Shown here: positions 35,401-45,666 of the stretch, in pieces | How the letters are laid out: each line of letters begins with the position of its first letter | Numbering within the stretch: position 1 is the first letter of the stretch | Assembly (NCBI GenBank): GCA_052401645.1 | Contig: CP198939.1 | Location: 1,674,001 to 1,738,000 of the forward strand | Direction of reading: 5' to 3' | Length of the DNA stretch: 64,000 bases | DNA from: Arsenophonus sp052401645 | GTDB taxonomy: Bacteria; Pseudomonadota; Gammaproteobacteria; Enterobacterales; Enterobacteriaceae | Notes under the pieces: model-generated | The model's database searches: none | What the model saw: the letters and a program-made list of their open reading frames with translations, nothing else | What the model was told of the DNA's origin: nothing | Made by a program: the position numbers and the translations under genes

Positions 35401-37190
35401 TAAAATAATAAATATACCACTATTAGTAATAATCATAAAAACGATTCAAACAAAATATTTAACAATGTAATTAATATTCAAAATTATTCCTTTTAAATTG
35501 ATGAAATAAATAAAATAAAAATGATAAAATTATCAATAATTCTATATATTTTTTTATACTCATAATTAAAGAAGATTTAAGATAAAATATATAATGATAA
35601 TAACATCAGAATATTTCAAATATTAACATATATTCTATTTTGATATTTGGATTATATAAAGAATACAATCTAAAAAAATAAATTATTACTAATATAATTA
35701 GAAAATAATTAGATTATGTTGTTTCTCAATTTTTAAGAACTTTATTTCAATATTGAACTATAAGATAGCATGAAAAAAATAAATTGTATACCACAAAAAT
35801 ATACTAATGAAATTTATCCATAAAAAAAATCTCTTCATTTACCTATAAAATAAATTAATGATTAAATACAATAAATAACAAATTAATAAATAAACGAAAA
35901 TATCAATAATAGAGAATATACAAAATAAGTTATTAATAATAATTTATTAATAAAATAAGATTTATAATAAATAAAATTGCGATAAATATTATATATTATA
36001 ATAAGAACTTTCAGTTTTATAATTATTCTATTATATTTAATAATATATAATTTATATATTATGTATATAATAATAAAATTATGTATGTTATTATTAAATT
36101 AAAACTAAACTAGTATATTTTATATTCATATATAACTATAGTTATTTTATAATTAACAAATTTTTATATTTAATATAAATCTTATAAGAAGAGTATAAAA
36201 ATATAATATTTAATTCTTAAAGTGATAAAAACATAATAATTTGCAATCAATTTAATTTAAGTAAATAAATTGATTTAATATTACAAAATATATTATTGAA
36301 TATAGAAATCAAATGTATTATACTAACAATAGATTCTAAAATATAATAATATGCAATTAAAAATTTTTAACAAAAAAAATAAAGATTACTTTTTATAAAA
36401 AGTTTTTTTAATTAAATATATATAATAAAAAAAGTTTTTATTAACTGAATATATAAATAATGTAACCAAATGAAATATTAAATAAATTACTAATATAAAA
36501 GTAAAAGTAGCAAAAAACATATTAAATTTAATTTATTATAACTTTTTTTTACTATCTTAATATTTATATTAATTTAAAGATATTAATATAATTTATTCTC
36601 GAAATATTTAATTTTTATTATTATGAAAATAGTTTTATTAAAACAACAATTATTAAATATCCTTATACTATTTTAAAAACTTAAATTTATTTAGAAATAT
36701 ATTACAAACTTAATATATATATAAAATATTCATAATATTATATAAATAAATAAAATCTACTTGAATAAAAAATATTTTTTAATTATATTATATATGAATC
36801 TATCAATAAAATTGATAATTTTACATAAAATTATCAATTTTTATTTTAAATTATTAATAAATATTAATGATTAAAATTAATTATCATATTACTAACTAAT
36901 ATTAACAGTATTAAATTATTAAAAAATATAATTATAATATAAAAATATAAAGAACGACTATAATTAATGGAAATAGAATTATATATTTTATATACAGTTT
37001 TGTATTATAATACTATTAGATTAAATATCTAATAATTTAAAGTATTAACTATAATTTTCTCTAATCTACTAGAAAATAATTCATTTACTCAATTAATTAT
37101 TTTCTTAAATAAAGTTACATATTAAATAATATTATTTTAATTTAATTTAAATTATTATCTTTTATGTATAAATATTAGATTTTTAATTTA

Positions 37191-37832
37191 TTAATATAAA
37201 GAAAAGTGACTTAAAATAAAATCTGAGATACGCTTATAAGAAGGTAAAAGAAATATCAAAAAAATAAATAATTTAAAATTATAATCAACTAAAGCAATTT
37301 CTATCCAATTTTCAGCCATAAAAAAATTATTACTATGATAAAATGCAATAAAAAAAAAAGTAATAGTATCTAATAAATTACCAAAAATCATTGCAATAGT
37401 TGGTGCAATCCACCAATAACAATAATTACGTAATTTATTAAAGATGAAAATATTCATAATTTGACCTAAAATATAAGCCATAAAGCTTGCTATAACAACC
37501 CGAATGACAAATAAATTAAATTCACTTAATATAGCAAATCCATTCCATTTACCTTGATAAAAAATTACAGAAAAGATATAAGAGATAAAAAGAGATGGTA
37601 ACATAACAACTGCAATAATTTTTTTCGATAAAGAAATACCATAAATACGCACAATTATATCTGTTATCAAAAAAAGAAATGGGAAAGTTAATGTTCCATA
37701 TGTTAAATGAAAACTAAAAATAGTAATTGGTAGTTGTATTAAATAATTACTAGAAGTAATGATGAAAATATGTAAAAAAGAAAGTGATATTATCGTCTTA
37801 ATTCGTTGTTTTGATGTTAACAATATAAACAT
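37191..37832 (-). CDS. yhhQ: Queuosine precursor transporter YhhQ
   Basis: YhhQ is an inner-membrane protein of the VUT family; in E. coli it imports preQ0 and preQ1, precursors of queuosine in tRNA. The 213-residue product (E. coli about 221) has about six hydrophobic segments. It matches the family along its length, e.g. SSNYLIQLPITIFSFHLTYG, ASFMAYILGQI, FGNLLDTITFFFIAF and ENWIEIALVDYNFK. It is divergent from tusA across a 184-bp gap, the arrangement of the E. coli tusA-yhhQ locus. Its presence implies that queuosine may be made from salvaged precursor. No clear ribosome-binding site precedes the ATG. Intact. Confidence 0.93.
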   Translation of the reverse strand: MFILLTSKQRIKTIISLSFLHIFIITSSNYLIQLPITIFSFHLTYGTLTFPFLFLITDIIVRIYGISLSKKIIAVVMLPSLFISYIFSVIFYQGKWNGFAILSEFNLFVIRVVIASFMAYILGQIMNIFIFNKLRNYCYWWIAPTIAMIFGNLLDTITFFFIAFYHSNNFFMAENWIEIALVDYNFKLFIFLIFLLPSYKRISDFILSHFSLY

Positions 37833-38016
37833 AAAATATGATTTGCTTAAATTAAACTATATAACTCATATAAATATAATTTAGATAACATATAATATAA
37901 TTGATACAAAATAAAATAAAATTTTTATTTATTTTTATTTAATACAATAAAAAGTAAATCTATTTTATTTATAATATTATTTTAATATTTTAAATAAACT
38001 TTAATATTAAATATAC

Positions 38017-38265
38017 ATGTTAGATACTTTTAATAATCCAAATAGAACAATTGATATACAAGGATTACGCTGTCCAGAACCAATTATGATAATAAGAAAA
38101 ATCGTTCGTCAAATGATTGATGGTGAAACATTATTAATTATTGCTGATGATCCAGCTACAATCCATGATATTCCTACTTTTTGCCGTTTTATGGAAGTTC
38201 AATTACTATGTAAGAAAATTAAACAACCTCCGTATTATTTTTTAATCCGTAAAAAAGTTAATTAA
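38017..38265 (+). CDS. tusA: Sulfur carrier protein TusA
   Basis: TusA accepts persulfide sulfur from IscS and passes it to the TusBCD-E relay for 2-thiolation of the wobble uridine in tRNAs for Lys, Glu and Gln. The 82-residue product equals the family length. The active-site CPEP motif is intact (RCPEP, Cys19), followed by ETLLIIADDPAT and the C-terminal YYFLIRKK strand. The ATG start aligns with the family. Upstream is the divergent yhhQ; downstream is 3.9 kb of empty DNA where relatives have zntA and small yhh genes. Confidence 0.95.
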   Translation: MLDTFNNPNRTIDIQGLRCPEPIMIIRKIVRQMIDGETLLIIADDPATIHDIPTFCRFMEVQLLCKKIKQPPYYFLIRKKVN

Positions 38266-39849
38266 TATTAAAATTAAAGATTATTATATATAATATATTC
38301 AATAAGATATATATCTTGTATGAAGATTTATACTATTCTTAATTGTATAACACGTTTATAATTTACGATAGTAATAAAATATATATCAACTTTATAGTCT
38401 ATTTATTCTGTTTCTCAAAAGAACGATTAATAAGATGTTTATAGATAAAAAATTTTGAAATAAAAAAGATTTTTCTTATAAAAAATAATCTTTTTTATTA
38501 TTTACAAACATTTCATATATCATTCGTTTTATATTAACAATAATGATCTTGATTATTTTTTTATATATTAATAACTAAATTTTATAGTTGTCTATTTAAT
38601 TAAAAAATAAAATAGATGTTCTCTTATTCATTATAAAATATCATATTTTGAGCTTTTATTATATAAAAATTATTTCAATATATTATAAATTATTAATTTA
38701 TATTTAATCTTATTTAATGATTAAATTAGATTAACTTATCTTTTATATAGGTAAATTTTTTTTATAATAATTTAACAATTTTTGTATAATTAATTTATAT
38801 ATAACAGTCTATTACCAATGCATATATAAAATATAGTAATTTTAGTATTAAATTTTATTTAATTAACAACTTTAATATAATAGTAATATAGTTAGTAATA
38901 TATTTATTATATAAAATCATATAGAAGAGTTTATCATAAGTTAATATAACTAAATTTTTTTAAAAAAGATATCTTTTTTTATAAAAAATACATTTATATG
39001 CTAATTAATAATTATAATCGTCTATTTATAATTTTATATATTTATTCAATCATGACTTATGTTCTAAATAATTTCAATAATAAATCTTTTTTTACTAAAA
39101 AGTATCTTTATTTTTGATAAATATATGTAAATCAGAATAATATTTTTTTTGATTTACTATTTTAAAATATAATTGTTATTAATAATTTATATAATTTTCA
39201 TTTAAATTTTACAAATTTTATATAAGTGAATTTATATCATTAAAATTATTGTGTATATAAAAATATATTAATATTAATAAGTTCTTATTAATAAGTTAAT
39301 AATGCTTACTTACAAACTAAATTACTTTAAAAAATAAATGGTATCAAAGTAAAAATACAATTAATTAGTAACAATGATAAACCAAGATGAATTATTAATT
39401 CATGAATTACATATAATAGTATTATAACATTAATTATTATCATAATGATTAATATAATCAAGAATTTTAAAATTTTATTAAGTAATCAATAAATAATTTA
39501 ATATCTAAATCGTAATTTTTAACTTATTCTTTAATAAATTAACGAAAATATAATTAATAGTATTTTGATCTTTATAAAAATATAATTTTTATATTTTATA
39601 AGATAATTAATGAAGCATTAGCATAGTAATAATGTTTTTAAAAATTTTTTAACACATTATATTAATTTATTTATTATTAAATTTTAATCAAAACTAACAA
39701 ATATTTTAAATAATCATTTATTGCTTATTAGTTATTAATAGAAATAATTTTATCATATATTTTAATTATAGATAACTGAATATATATATTTATATATATA
39801 TTCTAAAATATAATATAACATAGATATTTATTATATAAATATCTATATA

Positions 39850-39960
39850 TCACTCACCACGAACTCTATAACCAATTATCTTTTTACACACAAGCAAATT
39901 AATTAGATAGTTATATAATTAAATAACATTTAATAACTATCATTCGTAATTCACTAGAGG
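39850..39960 (-). other. GC-elevated island, possible gene relic
   Basis: Bases 39841-39900 are about 30% GC by count, coding-like for this genome. On the minus strand a 22-codon open stretch ends in KKIIGYRVRGE and then TGA at 39854-39856; a stop lies upstream in frame. The reading is too short to identify. It may be the last preserved piece of a decayed gene, or chance. Confidence 0.25.
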
Positions 39961-40179
39961 TTATAAAGATATTTAAGGATATTTAAAAGAAAACTTTTTT
40001 ATTAGATAAAATCTTTTCTATTTAATTTAAAAATTTTTCAAAATTAAATCTAGCTATAACATATAGCTTATTAATTTGAGACAAAAAAAACTACACTTAT
40101 ATTTTGAATATTAATATTTTAGATTTTAGTTTCTCTTACATATATGTTTAAATTATATAAAAATAAAATATAATATAAA

Positions 40180-40207
40180 TTATAAGTTATAAGTTATAAG
40201 TTATAAA
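40180..40207. repeat. 7-bp tandem repeat
   Basis: Four units of TTATAAG, the last ending in A instead of G. A simple slippage product. Confidence 0.8.
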
Positions 40208-40723
40208 ATAAATATATTAATTTATATAAATAACATGTTTATAAATATTTCTAATTCTTGAATTATTATTGATAATAATACTATTCTGTAATTATATAAA
40301 AAGAAATTAAGAATTATATGTTATAATATAAGAATATTTTAATTTTGAAGATATTAAAATGTATAAAAAATTTAATTTTATAAAGTTTTTTAGATTAAAT
40401 ATCATTAATCTTGAATAAAATTTAATTAATTTATATAGTATAAAATTAAGTTTATATGAATATATTTTTTATCTTACTTAAACTTAATAATTAAAGGAAT
40501 GTTAAGATAATTCAAAAAAAAATAAATAATAAAATAAATTCTCTTTATTATAAATAATATATTTTACTATTAATTATAAAACAATAAACATATATTTTAT
40601 TAGTAAAATATCAAAGAATATTTATTCCATTATAAAATAATAACTTTTAATATTACTGGAAATAAGATATTAATTTAATTTTAAAATTAATAAAAATATA
40701 ATTTCAAATTTTATCTTTAAAAC

Positions 40724-40831
40724 AAATCATTAATTATTTAAAATAATTAATGATTTAGAATGTGATTTCTGTATTAATTTATAAACTTTAATATATTATA
40801 TTAAAGTTTAATATGTTAAAGTTTATAAATT
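40724..40831. repeat. Two adjacent long inverted repeats
   Basis: 40724-40756 is a palindrome with perfect 16-bp arms around a single A. 40776-40798 pairs with 40809-40831 over 23 bp with one G-T pair and a 10-base loop. The left arm of the second can also pair with the nearer copy of TTAAAGTTTA at 40801-40810, giving two alternative folds. Confidence 0.55.
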
Positions 40832-42130
40832 TCTTCATATAAATTATTCATAGCAATTTATAAAATTGATAATAAAAAGTATGATTATTATATTAATAAG
40901 TCTACTTATAATATAAAATATCATATAATTACTATTTTAATACTCATTAAAGAAGTTCTCAAAATTTACTAACGAAAAATTATAAATAATTAGATATACT
41001 TCTATAATATTCGGATATAAAAGTAGAAATAACTATATTTGTACTATTTATATAAATAACTTTAATTTAAAAAATAAAATTTCTTAATTATTTACTTTAT
41101 TAAATAAAGATATATATTAAGAAGATAATTTTTAATATTTTTTAAATTATAAAAAAATGATGATATTGTAATAGAAACCTCTTTGATAGCATTAATAAAT
41201 AATAAATTTATTATTTTAATACTTATTAATAAATATTTTATAAAAATATTAATATTCAAACGTTATTAAAGTAAATTTAATCCAATAAAGTCAATGTAAT
41301 GTTATTAATATTATAGATAATTTTATTATTAAATCAATAAATAAAATTTTTTTTTATTTATATATTTATTATAATAATTATAGATATAAGTTCACTAAAA
41401 TTTATTATTTTTTAATTTCTAATACTAATATGACTTGCTGTATAGCAAGTTTAATAATTTAAAGAAATTTATTATATTATCTTAATAACTTTATTACTAG
41501 TATTTTATTCCATCGACAATTATTTTTGTATAGAAATAACGCTTTTACTTATTTTATATAATTAACTTTATTAATAGTTATTTTAATTTTAAAAGCAGAT
41601 TTTCAATAATTTTCAAAGAGATTATAATCTAACATAAACAGAGAGTGTCTTCTATTAATAATAGATATTAAGATATTTCTTTCATTAAAATATAAATTCA
41701 TATTCATTTATATATAATTATATATTTATTGATATAATAATATATATTGATAAGTAATATTATTGATTAATCTTAGTCAAATGCTAATTATCTTTATTAA
41801 CTTTTTTCTTAATAATAATATTATCAAATTCATCAATTAATAAATCATATTCGTAATTAAAAATATGATTTATTTTTATAATTTATTAAATTTTATTTTT
41901 TACTAGATTAAAGTTTAATAAAATATTAAATAAAAATGTATTTTCATTTAGAATAATCACTACAGTAAAAAATATATTCCTCTATTTTGCAAACCTTTTT
42001 AAAGAATTACTTCATTTATTAAATATTTTATATGCTATAAAAAATTAATTAATTCAACAATACTAAATGTAAATTAAAAAACTATTGATATTTTTTCTTA
42101 TTATTAAATATAATATTTTCAAATCAATTA

Positions 42131-42706
42131 TTAATAACGAATATAAAGACAGTAAACAATTTTTTTTGTTATTTTCTTACGATAAATATGCCAATTTTTT
42201 GGTAAAATTGATAAGTCAGCTTCTTCTTCGGCTTCAACGTAAATCCAGCAATTTTTAGTTAACCAACCATTTTCTTCTAATAAAAAAGTTGTTTTTTTTA
42301 ATAGATTTTTACGGAAAGGCGGATCAAGAAAAATAAGATCATAGGCTATATCTTTCTGTAGTAAATATCTTAATATATCGATATTGATTACTTTTGCATT
42401 TTTTATATTTAACTTAGATAAATTAATTATAAGTTGTGTTGCGGTTTTAGAATTTAATTCAATCAATGTAGCTGAGGCAGCATAACGAGAAAGTGCTTCA
42501 ATAGATAAAACACCAGTTCCAGCAAAACAATCAAAACAATGCACATTTTTAATAAACGGCATCAACCAATTAAATAGAGTCTCTCTAATCCTATCTGTTG
42601 TTGGTCGTAATCCATCACAATTAGAAATAATTAGTTTGCGACCTCTTAATTTACCACTAATAATACGAATTTTACCATGCGATAAAGATTTTGTTTTTAT
42701 TACCAT
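42131..42706 (-). CDS. rsmD: 16S rRNA (guanine(966)-N(2))-methyltransferase
   Basis: RsmD methylates G966 of 16S rRNA during 30S maturation, using S-adenosylmethionine. The product has 191 residues (E. coli 198). Visible motifs are IRIISGKLRGRKL near the start, GLRPTTDRIRETLFNWL, the SAM-binding FAGTG (residues 61-65) and the catalytic DPPF (128-131). It lies divergent from ftsY, as in E. coli. No clear ribosome-binding site is seen before the ATG. Intact. Confidence 0.95.
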   Translation of the reverse strand: MVIKTKSLSHGKIRIISGKLRGRKLIISNCDGLRPTTDRIRETLFNWLMPFIKNVHCFDCFAGTGVLSIEALSRYAASATLIELNSKTATQLIINLSKLNIKNAKVINIDILRYLLQKDIAYDLIFLDPPFRKNLLKKTTFLLEENGWLTKNCWIYVEAEEEADLSILPKNWHIYRKKITKKIVYCLYIRY

Positions 42707-42831
42707 AATTTACATAACTTAATGATTATATCTGTTAAGGTAGTTAGAATAATATAGATGCTTATTGATAGATATATATAATATAGAATTATATCTAATT
42801 TAATATTAAGTTAATATCAATATATATTGCA

Positions 42832-42862
42832 TTGAAATCAAGTGATAAACTTAAGATATAAT
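42832..42862 (+). promoter_or_regulatory. Possible sigma-70 promoter of ftsY
   Basis: TTGAAA (42832-42837) and TATAAT (42857-42862) are separated by 19 bases, about 50 bases before the ftsY start, in the rsmD/ftsY divergent gap. The spacer is longer than the usual 17, and such hexamers are common by chance in AT-rich DNA. Confidence 0.3.
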
Positions 42863-42913
42863 TTTATTATTTAAATTAAAATACATATCAGATAGTTAGG
42901 AGTATAATGATAA

Positions 42914-44149
42914 ATGGTTATAAAAAGAAAAAAAAATCTCTTATCTTTGTTAAAGTTAAAATCTAAAAATAAAATTAAAAAAAAAGAGATAGAGCAAAAA
43001 TATAAATCAAAAATAGAAGAAAAATATGAAAATTTAATAGATGTAATAGAAATACCGAAATACTTAACAAAATCAGAAAAAATACAACAAAAAATAATAG
43101 AAGATAAAAACGTTAAATTACAAACAGAAACTACAAAAAATATAAAAAATATTTCACTTAATGAACATATGACTACTTTGCAAATAGAAAATGAACAAAA
43201 AAAAATACTACTGACAAAACAACAAAAAGAAATAACAAAAGAAAATTTTTTTTCACGATTAAGACATTGTTTATTAAAAACACGACAAAATATTGGAGTT
43301 GGTTTTATTAATTTTTTTCTAGGTAAAAAAATTAATGATGATCTATTTGAGAAATTAGAAGAACAACTTTTAATTGCTGATGTAGGGTTAGAAACAACAC
43401 GAAAAATCATAAATAATTTAATTTCCCATTCTAATCGAAATGCATTAAATGATTCGATGACAATTTATGATAAATTATATAAAAATATGAGAGATATCTT
43501 ACTTAACGTCAATAAGCCATTAATTATAGAAAATAAATTACCTTATATAATACTAATGGTTGGAGTTAATGGAGTTGGTAAAACAACAACAATTGCTAAA
43601 TTAGCACATCAATATCAGATTAAAGATAAATCTGTAATGTTAGCTGCTGGAGATACATTTAGAGCAGCAGCTATTGAACAATTGCAAGTTTTAGGAGAAA
43701 AAAATAATATACCTGTTGTTTCTAGAGGTACTGGAGTAGATCCTTCATCAGTTATTTTTGATGCCATTCAATTGGCAAAAACAAAAAAAATTGACATATT
43801 AATTGCAGATACTGCTGGACGATTACAAAATAAAACGCATTTAATGGAGGAATTAAAAAAAATTGTCAGAGTTATAAGAAAACTTGATCTAGAAGCACCT
43901 CATGAGATAATGCTAACATTGGATGCAAGTACTGGACAAAATTCTATTAATCAGGCAAAAATCTTTAATCAAGCAATAGGTTTGACTGGTTTAGTTTTAA
44001 CTAAACTTGATGGAACTGCTAAAGGTGGTGTTATTTTTGCTATCGCCGATCAGTTTCAAATACCAATTCGTTATATCGGAATTGGTGAAAATATTGATGA
44101 TCTTAGACCATTTGTAGCTGACGATTTCATAAAGGCGCTTTTTATATAA
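42914..44149 (+). CDS. ftsY: Signal recognition particle receptor FtsY
   Basis: FtsY docks SRP-ribosome complexes at the inner membrane so that membrane proteins insert co-translationally. The 411-residue product is shorter than E. coli FtsY (about 497), with the loss confined to the N-terminal A domain. The NG domain is complete: G1 GVNGVGKTT (217-225), AAGDTFRAAA, DTAGR (299-303) and TKLDG (363-367), ending RPFVADDFIKAL. The A domain (about 1-110) has about 26 Lys/Arg to 16 Asp/Glu, whereas the E. coli one is strongly acidic. The chosen ATG aligns with the family start (KKNLLSLL against KRGFFSWL). An AGGAG at 42898 is 11 bases away and sits nearer an out-of-frame ATG at 42907. ftsE and ftsX, normally next, are absent. 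Confidence 0.95.
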   Translation: MVIKRKKNLLSLLKLKSKNKIKKKEIEQKYKSKIEEKYENLIDVIEIPKYLTKSEKIQQKIIEDKNVKLQTETTKNIKNISLNEHMTTLQIENEQKKILLTKQQKEITKENFFSRLRHCLLKTRQNIGVGFINFFLGKKINDDLFEKLEEQLLIADVGLETTRKIINNLISHSNRNALNDSMTIYDKLYKNMRDILLNVNKPLIIENKLPYIILMVGVNGVGKTTTIAKLAHQYQIKDKSVMLAAGDTFRAAAIEQLQVLGEKNNIPVVSRGTGVDPSSVIFDAIQLAKTKKIDILIADTAGRLQNKTHLMEELKKIVRVIRKLDLEAPHEIMLTLDASTGQNSINQAKIFNQAIGLTGLVLTKLDGTAKGGVIFAIADQFQIPIRYIGIGENIDDLRPFVADDFIKALFI

Positions 44150-45666
44150 AAAATTAGTATTAATGGATTTATTTTAAATATATTATTAATGTCTATCATA
44201 GTGTGGAAAATAAGTATTTTAAAAAATTGATTCTTCATTTTTATTATATAGATATTGTATTTTTTATTAATATTATTTATTTTATAATTATTTTAATTAT
44301 TTTTTAAAAATAGAAATTTAATTCCTAAATCACTAGGATAAATATAATCTTTTAATATCAATATTTTATGTCTAATAAAAACGTTTATGAGAATATTTTT
44401 ATATTAATGATATTATTTATTACTGTTATCTTTTTAAAGATATTTATCCTAGTATTTCTATTTATTTATATAAAATATATCTACTAATAAATAGATATAA
44501 AAGATATCGAATTAAATTATTTAAAAATATAATTTTTTACTTCAATAATCTAATTAATATTCTCTCTACTAATATTTAGTATTTATTTATAATTTTAATA
44601 TTCCTAAACATAATTATTATTTTGTTCTTGTTTTAAACGAAAGATAAAATAATAGAAAATAATTACTATAATGATTAAAATCTAATCATAAAAATAACTA
44701 AAATATTAAGAATAAAATGAAAATAGCAACTATGTTATATATTTAGTTAAATATATTTTATATATATATCTGATTTAATCATATATAATTATAACTACAT
44801 CTTTGATATGATAAGATATGTTATAGTAACATATATAATACTATAAAATCTTATTATTTTTATTTTAAAAATCTTTACAAATATCATAATAATACATATA
44901 ACATTAATTAATCATATTTTTTAAAAAACTTTAATTAAGAAAGATATTGAACAGATAGTAGTTTATACTCAGATGTAGTTAGATAATATTATAAATTTAA
45001 TTATTATTAACTAGAAAAAGTAATAATTTATATTTATGATTAATTATCATTTAGGATAATTTTAGATTTTTTGTAAATAATCCTTTTTGTTAAAATAGAT
45101 AAATTATTACCACCAAAAAAATAATTTTTAAAATTTATGATCATTTATAAATTTACATAATAAAGTAAATTAATTAAAAAAATAAGGTATTATTATATAT
45201 AATATATTTTTTATGATTTTAGTTTTATTAATAATTTTTAATTATTAGTATTACAATACTTAGCGATATATTTAGAAAAATATTAAATTTACTTAAGTTA
45301 TATATTTTATAGTTAAAAAAAAATTTTATGATATTGGATATTATTATCTATATTGATTTATAATAATTATTATTAGCTAGTTATCAAAACAACTAAACTT
45401 ATAAAAAATTAAATAATATAATTTATTCATAAAAATTATATTATTAGTACAAATAATTTATGTCAATCAATATTGAATTTTTATTCTATTTATCCTATAT
45501 AAATATTAGTATGTGGATTAAAAATTAATCTAAGGATTTTTTTCAATATTAAACAGTTATAAACTATTTTACATCATATTAATCGTTAATTAACTAAATT
45601 TAGTATAAATATAAAGTTTTTTATTTATAGATAACTCTTATTTTATTGAAATCAAAGAAGGTATCC
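44150..45666. other. Gene-free 1.5-kb spacer in the ftsE-ftsX slot
   Basis: No gene is readable between ftsY and rpoH. In E. coli ftsE and ftsX (about 1.7 kb together) plus a rpoH leader of about 0.24 kb fill this place, so most of the eroded DNA seems still present. I cannot see an ABC signature or Walker motif. The rpoH promoters should lie in the last few hundred bases, but none can be picked out reliably. Confidence 0.6.

Larger units (their letters stand above)
23900..37190. other. 13.3-kb gene desert
   Basis: No protein, rRNA or tRNA gene is recognisable over 13.3 kb on either strand, and no frame rises above the chance level for such AT-rich DNA. Lines counted here run near 8-12% GC. 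It contains a tetranucleotide microsatellite (25694-25723), AT-only inverted repeats (e.g. 26037-26075), hairpins at 27530-27561, 29160-29269 and 29453-29484, and a mildly GC-elevated patch at about 28080-28215. The genes that once lay here cannot be inferred, because bax and yhhQ are not neighbours in E. coli. Confidence 0.7.
38266..42130. other. Gene-free 3.9-kb spacer between tusA and rsmD
   Basis: No gene is readable. In E. coli zntA, yhhN, yhhM and yhhL fill this interval, about 3.5 kb, similar to the length here. Notable content: a GC-elevated island at 39850-39900 (about 30% GC), a four-copy 7-bp tandem repeat at 40180-40207, two adjacent long inverted repeats at 40724-40831, and a small hairpin at 41433-41450 (arms ACTTGCT, loop GTAT). 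Confidence 0.55.

Noticed and set aside
41433..41450. Hairpin ACTTGCT/AGCAAGT as the rsmD terminator
   Set aside because: It lies about 700 bases past the rsmD end and lacks a suitable T-run on the minus strand.
42871..43410. 179-codon open frame opposite the start of ftsY
   Set aside because: It lies antisense to the lysine-rich FtsY A domain; AAA and GAA codons read as TTT and TTC on the other strand, giving a Phe/Ser/Ile-rich shadow with no motif.
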